Source of the DNA: JAFMJV01 sp963800275
GTDB lineage: Bacteria; Chloroflexota; Limnocylindria; Limnocylindrales; CSP1-4
Assembly (NCBI GenBank): GCA_963800275.1
Contig: CAWDAI010000014.1
Span: 127,743 to 191,742, forward strand
DNA: 64,000 nt
Reading direction: 5' to 3'
How positions within the stretch are numbered: the first letter of the stretch is position 1; the number at the start of each line of letters is the position of its first letter. Of this stretch, positions 37,398 through 44,665 are shown piece after piece. The notes under the pieces are model-generated. The model was not told the DNA's origin. It searched no databases and saw nothing but the letters and a program-made list of their open reading frames with translations. The position numbers and the translations under genes are program-made.

Positions 37398-39208
37398 TGG
37401 TGATCGAGACCCATCCGCACGACGTCCTCATCATCGGCGCGGGCGGCGCCGGCCTGCGCGCTGCGGTCGCCTGCATCGAGGCCGGGCTGTCGGTGGGTGT
37501 GGTCTGCAAGTCGCTGCTGGGCAAGGCCCACACGGTCATGGCCGAGGGCGGCATGGCCGCCTCGCTGGCCAACGTCGACGACCGTGACGGCTGGACCACC
37601 CACTTCCGCGACACGATGGTCGGCGGCTATCGCCTGAACAACCCGCGCATGGCCGAGCTCCACGCGAGGGAGGCGCCCGACCGGGTGCGCGAGCTGGAAG
37701 GCTGGGGCGCCGTCTTCGACCGCACCGCCGACGGACGCATCCTGCAGCGGCCGTTCGGCGGTCACACCTATCCCCGCCTGGCGCACGTCGGCGACCGCAC
37801 CGGGCTCGAGCTCATCCGCACGCTCCAGGACCGCAGCGTGGCGGTGGGCGTGCAGGTCTACCAGGAGGTCATCATCACGCGCCTCTCGGTGAGGGGAGGA
37901 CGGGTCGACGGAGCGATCGGCTACCGGCGCATCGACGGCCAGCCGATGGCCTTCCCGGCCAAGGCCGTGGTGCTGGCGTCGGGCGGCGTCGGCCGCGCCT
38001 TCGCGGTCACCTCCAACTCGTGGGAATCCTCGGGCGACGGTCAGGCGCTGGCGTACCGGGCGGGAGCCGAGCTCATCGACATGGAGTTCGTCCAGTTCCA
38101 CCCCACGGGCATGGTCCATCCCACCGGCGTGAAGGGCCTGTTGGTGACCGAGGCTGTGCGCGGCGAGGGCGGCATCCTGCGCAACTCCGAGGGTGAGCGC
38201 TTCATGTACCGCTACCTGCCCGAGTCGCGCCGCGACGAGTACGCGGCCAGCGATGATGAGGCCCGCGCCTGGGTCGACGACCTGACCGAGGGCCGCCAGA
38301 CCAGGCATCACCGCCCGCCCGAGCTGTCTACCCGCGACAACGTGGCCCGCGCCATCTACACCGAGGTCAAGGAGGGCCGTGGCTCACCCCACGGCGGGGT
38401 CTTCCTGGACATCAGCTATCTCCCGTCCGAGCGCGTGCGCGCCAAGCTGCCCTCGATGTACGAGCAGTTCAAGGAGCTCGCCGACGTCGACATCACAGCC
38501 GGACCGATGGAGGTCGGGCCGACCATGCACTACATCATGGGCGGCATCCGCGTGGACGCCGATGCGGCCACCACCACCGTGCCCGGGCTCTACGCTGCGG
38601 GCGAGGTCGCGGCCGGGCTCCACGGCTCCAACCGCCTGGGCGGCAACTCGCTCACCGACCTGCTCGTCTTCGGGCGCCGGGCCGGGGAGGCGGCCGGCGA
38701 GGCGGCAGCGGCGGCCGGTGGCTCGGCTCAGGAGGAGCTCGACCCGCGCTTCGTCGACGACTCGATCGCGGCCATGTACGAGCCCTTCGAGCGGCCCTCG
38801 GGCGAGGACCCCAACCGACTCCACGAGGAGCTGCAGGCGACGATGTCATCGCTGGTGGGCATCTTCCGGGAGGAGGGTGACCTGCGCGAGGCCATCGACC
38901 GCATCGAGGGCTACAAGGAGCGCTGGGGCGGGCTGCGGGTCACTGGTCCGCGGCGCTTCAACCCGGCCTGGGATCTCTACTTCGAGCTGCGCAGCATGCT
39001 CATCGTGTCGGAGGCCATCGCCCGCTCTGCCCTGGAACGGGAGGAGAGCCGCGGGGCGCACTCGCGCCTCGACTTCCCCGGCTCGAGCGAGGAGTGGGAC
39101 AAGGTCAACGTGGCCGTCAGCCGCGACGGGGAAGCCATGGACGCGCGCACCACGCCGGTGGTGGAGCTGCCGGCCGAGCTGGCCGAGTACATCGTGGCGA
39201 AGGGCTGA
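37397..39208 (+). CDS. sdhA: Succinate dehydrogenase / fumarate reductase flavoprotein subunit
   Basis: The 603-residue FAD subunit oxidises succinate to fumarate. It has the dinucleotide-binding GAGGAGLRAAV, the covalent-FAD histidine in KAHTVMAEGGMAASL, the substrate-site HPTGM and the catalytic TEAVRGEGGILRN. HGSNRLGGNSLTDLLVFGR is near residue 410. Tandem GTG codons at 37397 and 37400 are both possible; GGAGGG at 37383-37388 suits the first. It lies between the anchor and iron-sulfur genes. Direction in vivo (oxidation or fumarate reduction) cannot be told. Confidence 0.93.
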   Translation: MVIETHPHDVLIIGAGGAGLRAAVACIEAGLSVGVVCKSLLGKAHTVMAEGGMAASLANVDDRDGWTTHFRDTMVGGYRLNNPRMAELHAREAPDRVRELEGWGAVFDRTADGRILQRPFGGHTYPRLAHVGDRTGLELIRTLQDRSVAVGVQVYQEVIITRLSVRGGRVDGAIGYRRIDGQPMAFPAKAVVLASGGVGRAFAVTSNSWESSGDGQALAYRAGAELIDMEFVQFHPTGMVHPTGVKGLLVTEAVRGEGGILRNSEGERFMYRYLPESRRDEYAASDDEARAWVDDLTEGRQTRHHRPPELSTRDNVARAIYTEVKEGRGSPHGGVFLDISYLPSERVRAKLPSMYEQFKELADVDITAGPMEVGPTMHYIMGGIRVDADAATTTVPGLYAAGEVAAGLHGSNRLGGNSLTDLLVFGRRAGEAAGEAAAAAGGSAQEELDPRFVDDSIAAMYEPFERPSGEDPNRLHEELQATMSSLVGIFREEGDLREAIDRIEGYKERWGGLRVTGPRRFNPAWDLYFELRSMLIVSEAIARSALEREESRGAHSRLDFPGSSEEWDKVNVAVSRDGEAMDARTTPVVELPAELAEYIVAKG

Positions 39209-39212
39209 CGGC

Positions 39213-40040
39213 ATGGCTGGCGAAGCGACCCTGTGGGTGAACCGCGGCGAGGGTAACGAGAAGGGCGACTTCTTCGAGTACCACGTGCCGGCGGAAGAAG
39301 GCATGGTCGTGCTGGACGCGATCCACTGGATCCAGCAGCACGTGGAGCCGGACCTGGCCGCGCGCTGGAACTGCAAGGCCGCCAAGTGCGGTTCCTGCTC
39401 GGCGGAGGTCAACGGCAAGCCGAGCCTCATGTGCAAGACGCGCCTGTCCGACTTCCCCGAGGACGAGGCCATCACGGTCGAGCCCATGCGCACCTTCCCG
39501 CGCGTCCGCGACCTGGTCACCGACGTCTCCTGGAACTACGAGGTCAACAAGCTGATCACGCCCTTCACGCCGCCGGACACGCCCCAGAGCGAGTGGCGCT
39601 GGCAGCAGGAGGACGGCGAGCGGAGCCAGGAGTTCCGCAAGTGCATCGAGTGCTTCCTGTGCATGGACACGTGCCACGTGCTGCGCAACCACGAGACCGA
39701 GTTCGAGTTCTTCGGCCCGCGCTTCTTCGCCCGGGCCGCCAGCCTGGAGATGCACCCGCTCGACCAGGCCGACCGGCGCGAGCAGCTCAAGTACGACGGT
39801 GGCATCGGCTACTGCAACATCAACAAGTGCTGCACCGACGTCTGCCCCGAGCACATCCGCATCACCGATAACGCCATCATCCCGCTCAAGGAACGGGTGG
39901 CGGACGACTACTACGACCCGCTGCGCATGCTCTGGCGCAAGATCCGTGGTGGACGGTACGGTTCGACCGATGGCACCGCCGAGGTAGCGGTGTCCGACGA
40001 GGCCAGGGCACTCGACGACAAGCCCGGCGCCGACCGCTAG
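39213..40040 (+). CDS. sdhB: Succinate dehydrogenase iron-sulfur subunit
   Basis: The 275-residue electron-transfer subunit has an N-terminal [2Fe-2S] domain (WNCKAAKCGSC, with a fourth Cys in SLMCKTRL). A C-terminal helical domain follows, with CIECFLCMDTCHV and YCNINKCCTDVCP binding the [4Fe-4S] and [3Fe-4S] clusters. The extended tail (about 40 residues, acidic) is not conserved. ATG at 39213 is four bases after the sdhA stop. The rnh gene begins on the base after its own stop. Confidence 0.92.
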   Translation: MAGEATLWVNRGEGNEKGDFFEYHVPAEEGMVVLDAIHWIQQHVEPDLAARWNCKAAKCGSCSAEVNGKPSLMCKTRLSDFPEDEAITVEPMRTFPRVRDLVTDVSWNYEVNKLITPFTPPDTPQSEWRWQQEDGERSQEFRKCIECFLCMDTCHVLRNHETEFEFFGPRFFARAASLEMHPLDQADRREQLKYDGGIGYCNINKCCTDVCPEHIRITDNAIIPLKERVADDYYDPLRMLWRKIRGGRYGSTDGTAEVAVSDEARALDDKPGADR

Positions 40041-40505
40041 ATGGTCGACCGCCTGCTCATCCGCACCGACGGTGCCTCGCGCTCGAACCCCGGACCGGCA
40101 TCCGCGGGTGCCGTGCTCATCGACGCCTCGTTGCCCAACGCCACGGCCGTGGATGCGCCCGTGGTCTCGCTCGTCTCGCGACCGCTGGGCGTCCAGACCA
40201 ACAACGTGGCCGAGTACACCGGGCTGCTGCTGGCGTTGCGCGAGGCCCAGCGGCTGGGGGCGCGCTCGATCGACCTGCGCCTCGACTCCAAGCTCATCGT
40301 GGAGCAGCTCCACGGGCGCTGGCGGGTGAAGGACGCCAGGCTGCGCGAGCTGTGGACCGAGGCGCAGGGGCTGTTGGCGTCGTTCGAGTCGTGGAGCGCG
40401 ACCCACGAGCCGCGCGCCACCAACAAGGCCGCCGACGCCCTGGCCAACCTGGCCCTGGACGATCCCGCGGCGGCGGCGGCGCTCGAGGCCAAGTACCGGG
40501 CCTGA
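40041..40505 (+). CDS. Ribonuclease HI-family protein
   Basis: A 154-residue RNase H fold. The four catalytic acidic residues can be placed: Asp in RTDGASRSNPGP, Glu in NNVAEYTGLLLAL, Asp in LDSKLIVEQL and Asp in NKAADALANLAL. The variant is the short bacterial RNase HI-like form lacking the basic protrusion. It should cleave RNA in RNA:DNA hybrids. The ATG directly abuts the sdhB stop, so it is read from the sdh transcript. RNase P RNA follows. Confidence 0.88.
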   Translation: MVDRLLIRTDGASRSNPGPASAGAVLIDASLPNATAVDAPVVSLVSRPLGVQTNNVAEYTGLLLALREAQRLGARSIDLRLDSKLIVEQLHGRWRVKDARLRELWTEAQGLLASFESWSATHEPRATNKAADALANLALDDPAAAAALEAKYRA

Positions 40506-40581
40506 CGGTGGCGGGTCCGCAGCGGGTCGCGATCGAGTCGGCGACAGCTGTCTTATCGGTGCCGGTGGTAGAGTCCGGCGG

Positions 40582-40920
40582 CCAGCGAGGTGGCCGGATG
40601 GTCGCGGGTGGCGGGGCGACCCGTCATCCGAGGAAAGTCCGAGCACCACGACGCAAGGTAGCGGGTAACACCCGTCCGCCGCGAGGCGCGGACCAGCGCC
40701 ACAGAGACGAGTCGGTCCGGTTTCGGCCGGGCCGGGTGAAACGGGCAAGCTCTACCCGGTGCAAGGCCAAATAGGAGGGCACGTGTCGGCGCAAGCCGCA
40801 CAGGGGCGCGTCGCTCCGCCTTCGGGTCGGCCGCAAGAGGTGTCGGGCAACCGGCATCCCAGATGGATGACCATCCCCGCGCGAGCGGGACAGAACTCGG
40901 CTTACAGGCCACCTCGCTGG
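40582..40920 (+). ncRNA. rnpB: RNase P RNA (bacterial type A)
   Basis: The universally conserved blocks are all present: GAGGAAAGTCCGAGC (CR-I, near 40629), an ACAGAGACG-type segment, GGGTGAAACGGGCAAGCTC, GCAAGGCCAAATAGG and the 3' ACAGAACTCGGCTTACAGGCC. CCAGCGAGGTGGCC at 40582-40595 pairs perfectly with GGCCACCTCGCTGG at 40907-40920, making a 14-bp P1 helix that fixes both ends. The RNA is the catalytic subunit for tRNA 5' maturation. All open frames drawn over it are artefacts. No T-rich terminator is evident right after P1. Confidence 0.95.
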
Positions 40921-41098
40921 TGTCCCCGCCGATGAGCGCATCGCTGTCGCCCCCTGCCCGGGGCGCCGCCTTCCGGCAGCTTGCCACGCCCATGGCCAGA
41001 CCCGGACCTTCGCGTACCCGCGATGGCGAGGACTGCCGCTAGACTGCAGCCGTCGGCACCGTTGGCGGTGCACCACCCACCACAAGGAGCTTCCACCG

Positions 41099-41788
41099 AT
41101 GAATACCCTTCGGACGCGCGCGGCCGCCGTGGCCGGCGGCATGGCCCTCACCATGTCCCTCGCCCTGGCCCCGGCCGCGATGGCCCAGCAGGACACGCCA
41201 GAGGACACCATCCGGTCATTCATGGACGCGGTCGCAGCCAAGGACTTCGAGGCCCTGCCCGGCTACTTCTGTCCGGACCAGGCCGCGCAGGCCGCCCAGT
41301 TCGATATCTCCAGCCTGGCCGGCGAGATGCCCGCGGGGATGGACGTGCAGTCGCTGCTCGACGCCTTCATCTTCGACATCCAGCTCGACAGCGTCGATGT
41401 CGTCAGCCAGACCGACTCCCAGGCCGTCGTGAGCCTCTCCGGGTCCATGGGCATGGACATCGACGCCGAGGCATTGGTCCCCTTCATCACCAACATCATC
41501 GAGATGAGCGGCATGGAGGCTGATGAGGCCACCGTCGACATGTTCATGGGCATGGTCACCGCGGAGTTCGAGTCCCAGACCGAGGACATCGACGCCGAGA
41601 TCACCCTGGTCCCCAACGACGAGGGCCAGTGGCAGATCTGCAGCGACCTCGCGTTCGGTGAGTCCGCCCTGATGGGTGAGGAGGCCAGCGCGTCTCCTGC
41701 CGCTGTCGGCGACGGCATGTCCGACGACGGCATGACCGACGACGGCATGGCGGTCGAGGCCAGCGCGTCGCCCGCAGCCGGCGAGTAA
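41099..41788 (+). CDS. Secreted protein of unknown function
   Basis: The 229-residue protein begins with a clear signal peptide (AAAVAGGMALTMSLALAPAAMAQQ). An NTF2-like start follows (DTIRSFMDAVAAKDFEALPGYFCPDQ). The body is acidic and Met-rich, and two Cys (in YFCP and QICS) could form a disulfide. The tail contains a short DDGM repeat between two EASASPAA segments, probably a disordered linker. AAGGAG lies 12 bases before the ATG. It ends at a pair of hairpins. No known family beyond a possible lipoprotein-like NTF2 fold. Confidence 0.7.
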   Translation: MNTLRTRAAAVAGGMALTMSLALAPAAMAQQDTPEDTIRSFMDAVAAKDFEALPGYFCPDQAAQAAQFDISSLAGEMPAGMDVQSLLDAFIFDIQLDSVDVVSQTDSQAVVSLSGSMGMDIDAEALVPFITNIIEMSGMEADEATVDMFMGMVTAEFESQTEDIDAEITLVPNDEGQWQICSDLAFGESALMGEEASASPAAVGDGMSDDGMTDDGMAVEASASPAAGE

Positions 41789-41802
41789 GCGACACCACAC
41801 CC

Positions 41803-41821
41803 AGCCGGCGGAACGCCGGCT
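41803..41821 (+). terminator. Hairpin after the 41099 gene
   Basis: AGCCGGCG and CGCCGGCT form an eight-base stem around GAA, 14 bases after the stop codon. The sequence TCCC follows. Confidence 0.5.
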
Positions 41822-41833
41822 TCCCAGCGCGAC

Positions 41834-41863
41834 GACGCCCGTCCCTGCACAGGGGCGGGCGTC
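41834..41863. terminator. Bidirectional hairpin between convergent genes
   Basis: GACGCCCG (41834-41841) pairs with CGGGCGTC (41856-41863) and the stem continues inward with CCCTG/CAGGG. It lies between the ends of convergent genes (41788 plus, 41890 minus) and could stop transcription from both sides. Confidence 0.5.
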
Positions 41864-41889
41864 ATGATTCCCGGGCGGGGTCTGGCGGG

Positions 41890-42240
41890 TCAGTCCTCGT
41901 CGGGACGGAAGATGCCAGGTGCGGTACAGGCCTCACAGATGGAGCGGGCGCTGCTGATGTCGCCCAGCGGCTCCGCCGCCTCCACGCCAGCGTAGAGGCA
42001 CATCACCTCGTAGCTGCTGCTCTCGAGCCGTCCGGGGAGCGGACGCACCTGGTCCATCCGGCGATAGGTGCATCGGCGCAGCCGGCCGGCGGGCGTGATG
42101 CTCTCCGGGGCGGGCGCGTCACCCAGCGGCACAGCCACGCCACGTGGCGCGGGCGCGGAACGCGGCAGCGGCAGCTCGATCGCCGGGATCGACGGCAATG
42201 AGGCTGCGATGGCATCAGGACGACGCCGGGCGACGGTCAC
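41890..42240 (-). CDS. Hypothetical protein with four-cysteine motif
   Basis: The 116-residue protein has a Pro/Ala-rich first half and a conserved-looking second half. Four cysteines (LRRCTY, EVMCLYAG, SICEAC) precede a sharply defined end TAPGIFRPDED. The C-x(n)-C-x(n)-CxxC spacing suggests a metal or Fe-S site. ATG at 42240. It sits upstream of, and divergent from, the mraZ promoter. I do not recognise the family. Confidence 0.55.
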   Translation of the reverse strand: MTVARRRPDAIAASLPSIPAIELPLPRSAPAPRGVAVPLGDAPAPESITPAGRLRRCTYRRMDQVRPLPGRLESSSYEVMCLYAGVEAAEPLGDISSARSICEACTAPGIFRPDED

Positions 42241-42428
42241 GAACGGCTCCTCTGGACGGGTGGAGGCACCACGCTATCGGTGGCGCGATCGTGCCGACCA
42301 TGGCCGATAGGTACCCCGGTCACGACGACCACTCGGGCCCCGACCCGAGGGTCCAAGGGCCGCCGCGGCCACCGTCGGCGATTTCGTGCGCGGCCTGGAA
42401 AAGTGGCGCGAATTTGCCGATCGGACCC

Positions 42429-42456
42429 TTGACTGGACCCACGGATTGGGTATGAT
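42429..42456 (+). promoter_or_regulatory. Sigma70-type promoter of the dcw cluster
   Basis: TTGACT (42429-42434) and TATGAT (42451-42456) are separated by 16 bases, a good match to the housekeeping consensus in a GC-rich genome. Transcription should start near 42463, about 170 bases before the mraZ start codon. The rest of the gap 42241-42635 holds the AAGTGG boxes and no gene. Confidence 0.75.
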
Positions 42457-42464
42457 GCCCATCC

Positions 42465-42490
42465 AAGTGGCACGAAGTGGTGCGAAGTGG
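42465..42490 (+). promoter_or_regulatory. MraZ operator: three AAGTGG boxes at 10-bp spacing
   Basis: AAGTGG occurs at 42465, 42475 and 42485, exactly one helical turn apart and just downstream of the -10 element. In other bacteria MraZ binds three or four short direct repeats of AAAGTG[G/T] or TGGG type with the same 10-bp period upstream of mraZ. The position fits autorepression of the cluster. A fourth AAGTGG lies upstream of the promoter at 42403-42408. Confidence 0.75.
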
Positions 42491-42635
42491 GGAGGAGAGG
42501 CGAACCGGGCCGTTCGACCATCGCCGTGAGTGGTGGACGTGGGCAGGTGAAGCCGTCTAGCCGTCAGTGAAGGAGTCGGGACAAACCCGGCCGCTGTAGC
42601 GCACTGCTGTCACGAATCGGAGCAAGCCCAGCCCG

Positions 42636-43064
42636 GTGTTCACTGGTGAGTATCGACACACGGTCGACGACAAGGGACGTCTCGCGGTCCCGACGCGTCT
42701 CCGCGCGCAGCTTGCCGAGGGTGGCCAGGTAAGCGCCTGGATGGACGGCTGTGCGGCACTTCATCCCAACGAAGAGTGGGAGAAGCTCACCTCTCAGGTC
42801 GAGGCGCTGCCTTTCACCGACGACCGGTCTCGAAAGCTCCGGCGCTTGCTCTACGGCGCGGCCTTCGAGGTGAAGCTCGACCGCCAGGGTCGGTTCGTCC
42901 TTCCGCAGAAGCTGCGCGACCTCGCGCGCATCGAGACGGAGGTCGTGCTGGTCGGTGCCGGCAACCGTATCGAGCTCTGGTCGCCCGAGCGGTGGAGCGA
43001 GTTCAGCGAGCAGATGGATCAGCCGGAGGCACTCGCCGAGTCCCTCCAGGGGCTGGGCATCTAG
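42636..43064 (+). CDS. mraZ: Transcriptional regulator MraZ
   Basis: MraZ is the conserved first gene of the division/cell-wall cluster and usually represses it. The 142-residue protein has two SpoVT/AbrB-like repeats, each with the DxxGR motif: EYRHTVDDKGRLAVPTRLR near the start and VKLDRQGRFVLPQKLRDLA in the second half. GTG at 42636 begins the conserved MFTGEY. It should form rings that bind the AAGTGG repeats upstream. rsmH follows after 53 bases. Confidence 0.94.
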   Translation: MFTGEYRHTVDDKGRLAVPTRLRAQLAEGGQVSAWMDGCAALHPNEEWEKLTSQVEALPFTDDRSRKLRRLLYGAAFEVKLDRQGRFVLPQKLRDLARIETEVVLVGAGNRIELWSPERWSEFSEQMDQPEALAESLQGLGI

Positions 43065-43117
43065 AACCATATGAGCCTCCAGGGTCCGGATGGACCGTCG
43101 GGGCGGTCGGATCGTTG

Positions 43118-44070
43118 ATGGAACAGGAAGTAGGGCACCTGCCCGTGATGCTTGAGGAGGTCGTTTTGGCTCTCTCGCCGCACCCGGGCAGCTTCCAGAT
43201 CGATGCGACCGTCGGCGGCGGAGGGCACGCCGTTCGGATCCTGGGGGCCGCCAACCCCGATGGCCGACTGCTGGGGATCGACGCCGACCCACGTGCCATC
43301 GAGCGTTCGCGACAGCGACTGGCGCCGTTCGGCGACCGGGCCGTCCTGCGCCAGGCCAATTTCGAGTCGATGGCCGAGGTCGCGACGGCAGCCGGGTTCG
43401 ATGCCGTCGACGGCATCCTCATGGATCTCGGCGTCAGCTCACAGCAGCTCGACGACGATGAGCGCGGCTTCAGCTTCCGCTCCACCGACGCGCTCGACAT
43501 GCGCTTCGACACGACCGTCGGCATCCCCGCCAGCGAGGTCGTGGCCAGCTATGCAGAGGCCCGACTGGCCGATGTCTTCCGCCGCCACGGCGAGGAGCGG
43601 CACGCCCGCCGCATCGCCCGCGCCATCGTCAGCGCCCGTGCCACCACGGCCATCGAGACCCCCGCGCAGCTGGCCGAGATCGTGACCCGGGCCACGCCCC
43701 GCCCGCGCGACACGCGCCGGCGCCGGATCCACCCGCCACCCGCGTCTTCCAGGCCCTGCGCATCGAGGTCAATCGCGAGCTCGAGACGCTGCCGGCTGCG
43801 CTCGAGTCAGCGGTCGAGCTGCTCAAGCCCGAGGGCCGGCTCTGCGTCATCAGCTACCACTCCCTCGAGGACCGTATCGTCAAGCGCTTCGTGGCACGAG
43901 AGCGACGCGGTTGCATCTGTCCACCAGAGCTCCCGGTCTGCGCCTGTGGCAAGCAGCCGCGCCTGGCCGCCGTCGGGGCTCAGCCACAGTTCCCGAGCGA
44001 GGGAGAGGTGGCGTCCAACCCACGTGCCCGCAGCGCCAAGCTGCGGGCCGCCAGGAGGCTTCCAGCATGA
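43118..44070 (+). CDS. rsmH: 16S rRNA (cytosine1402-N4)-methyltransferase RsmH; frame broken near 43732
   Basis: This enzyme methylates C1402 in the ribosomal P site. ATG 43118 begins MEQEVGHLPVMLEEVV. The SAM site DATVGGGGHAVRILGA, DGILMDLGVSSQQLDDDERGFSF and MRFD are all present. Near 43732 the frame fails. The typical continuation (T)RVFQALRIEVNREL, then LCVISYHSLEDRIVKRF, is in another frame, which ends in TGA at 44068-44070. One missing base in CACCCGCCACC (expected IHPATR) explains it. The repaired length is about 317 residues. Its stop overlaps the next ATG (ATGA). Confidence 0.9.
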
Positions 44071-44270
44071 GCAGCCGTCACGGCAACAGTCGACGCCAGG
44101 CCTATGGCCGCCGCATGAAGGAGCTCCGCTCCCGCCGCAACGGCGAGCTCGATGTCGATCTCGACGGACCGGCCGGCTGGAGCCGTGGCAGCGACTGGGA
44201 TGGCGAGCGCAAGATGCCGCGCCTGTCGCTCTCCATCGACCGCAGCGGCCAGTCGCTGCGCGCGCGCTGA
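44067..44270 (+). CDS. Small conserved-position ORF between rsmH and ftsL (67 residues)
   Basis: ATG at 44067 overlaps the rsmH stop (ATGA), and its own TGA overlaps the ftsL ATG (TGATG), so it is tightly coupled on both sides. The product starts MSSRHGNSRRQAYGRRMKEL, is very basic in the first third, then acidic (GELDVDLDGP), and ends with RLSLSIDRSGQSLRAR. It has no membrane helix. The overlapping start and stop signals make it very likely translated. I do not know the family. A division or ribosome-related role is only suggested by location. Confidence 0.6.
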   Translation: MSSRHGNSRRQAYGRRMKELRSRRNGELDVDLDGPAGWSRGSDWDGERKMPRLSLSIDRSGQSLRAR

Positions 44271-44659
44271 TGGCGGTCCTGCAGGGGGCCCATGCCCGCC
44301 CCCGGAACCTGCCCCGAGCCCGGACCTCGCCAGCGGCGCGCTCGGTGGTGCAAGCGGGCCCGAGCACGATCTCCGATACCGGCAGCGCCGTCGCCCGCGT
44401 GCGCCCAGCCGGACTGTTGCTGGCCGCCATCATGGCCTCTGCACTGTTCGGGATGGTCTACCTCACGCAGACGCTGGGCGCCAACGCGATGAGCTCCGAG
44501 GCATACAACCTGGGCGTGGACGGAGCCGAGCTCCAGAAGCAGATCAAGCGCAACTACAGCCAGGTGGGCCTGTTCGTCCAGGACGATGAGATCCGCGCGG
44601 CCGCCCGCCGCCTCAAGCTGAAGGACCTGGCCAAGCCCATGGTCCTGCGCGCGCCCTGA
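44270..44659 (+). CDS. ftsL: FtsL-like cell-division protein
   Basis: A 129-residue bitopic protein. A 55-residue basic cytoplasmic part precedes one membrane helix (AGLLLAAIMASALFGMVYL). An extracytoplasmic helical stretch that can form a coiled coil follows (GVDGAELQKQIKRNY...RAAARRLKLKDLAKP). Size, topology and place between rsmH and the class B PBP are those of FtsL, which varies too much in sequence for motif proof. It would join FtsQ and a DivIC/FtsB partner in activating FtsWI. Confidence 0.72.
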   Translation: MAVLQGAHARPRNLPRARTSPAARSVVQAGPSTISDTGSAVARVRPAGLLLAAIMASALFGMVYLTQTLGANAMSSEAYNLGVDGAELQKQIKRNYSQVGLFVQDDEIRAAARRLKLKDLAKPMVLRAP

Positions 44660-44665
44660 CCCGCC

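Noticed and set aside
40553..41241. Protein-coding frames over 40550-40990
   Set aside because: This DNA is RNase P RNA, with all conserved blocks and a perfect P1 helix.
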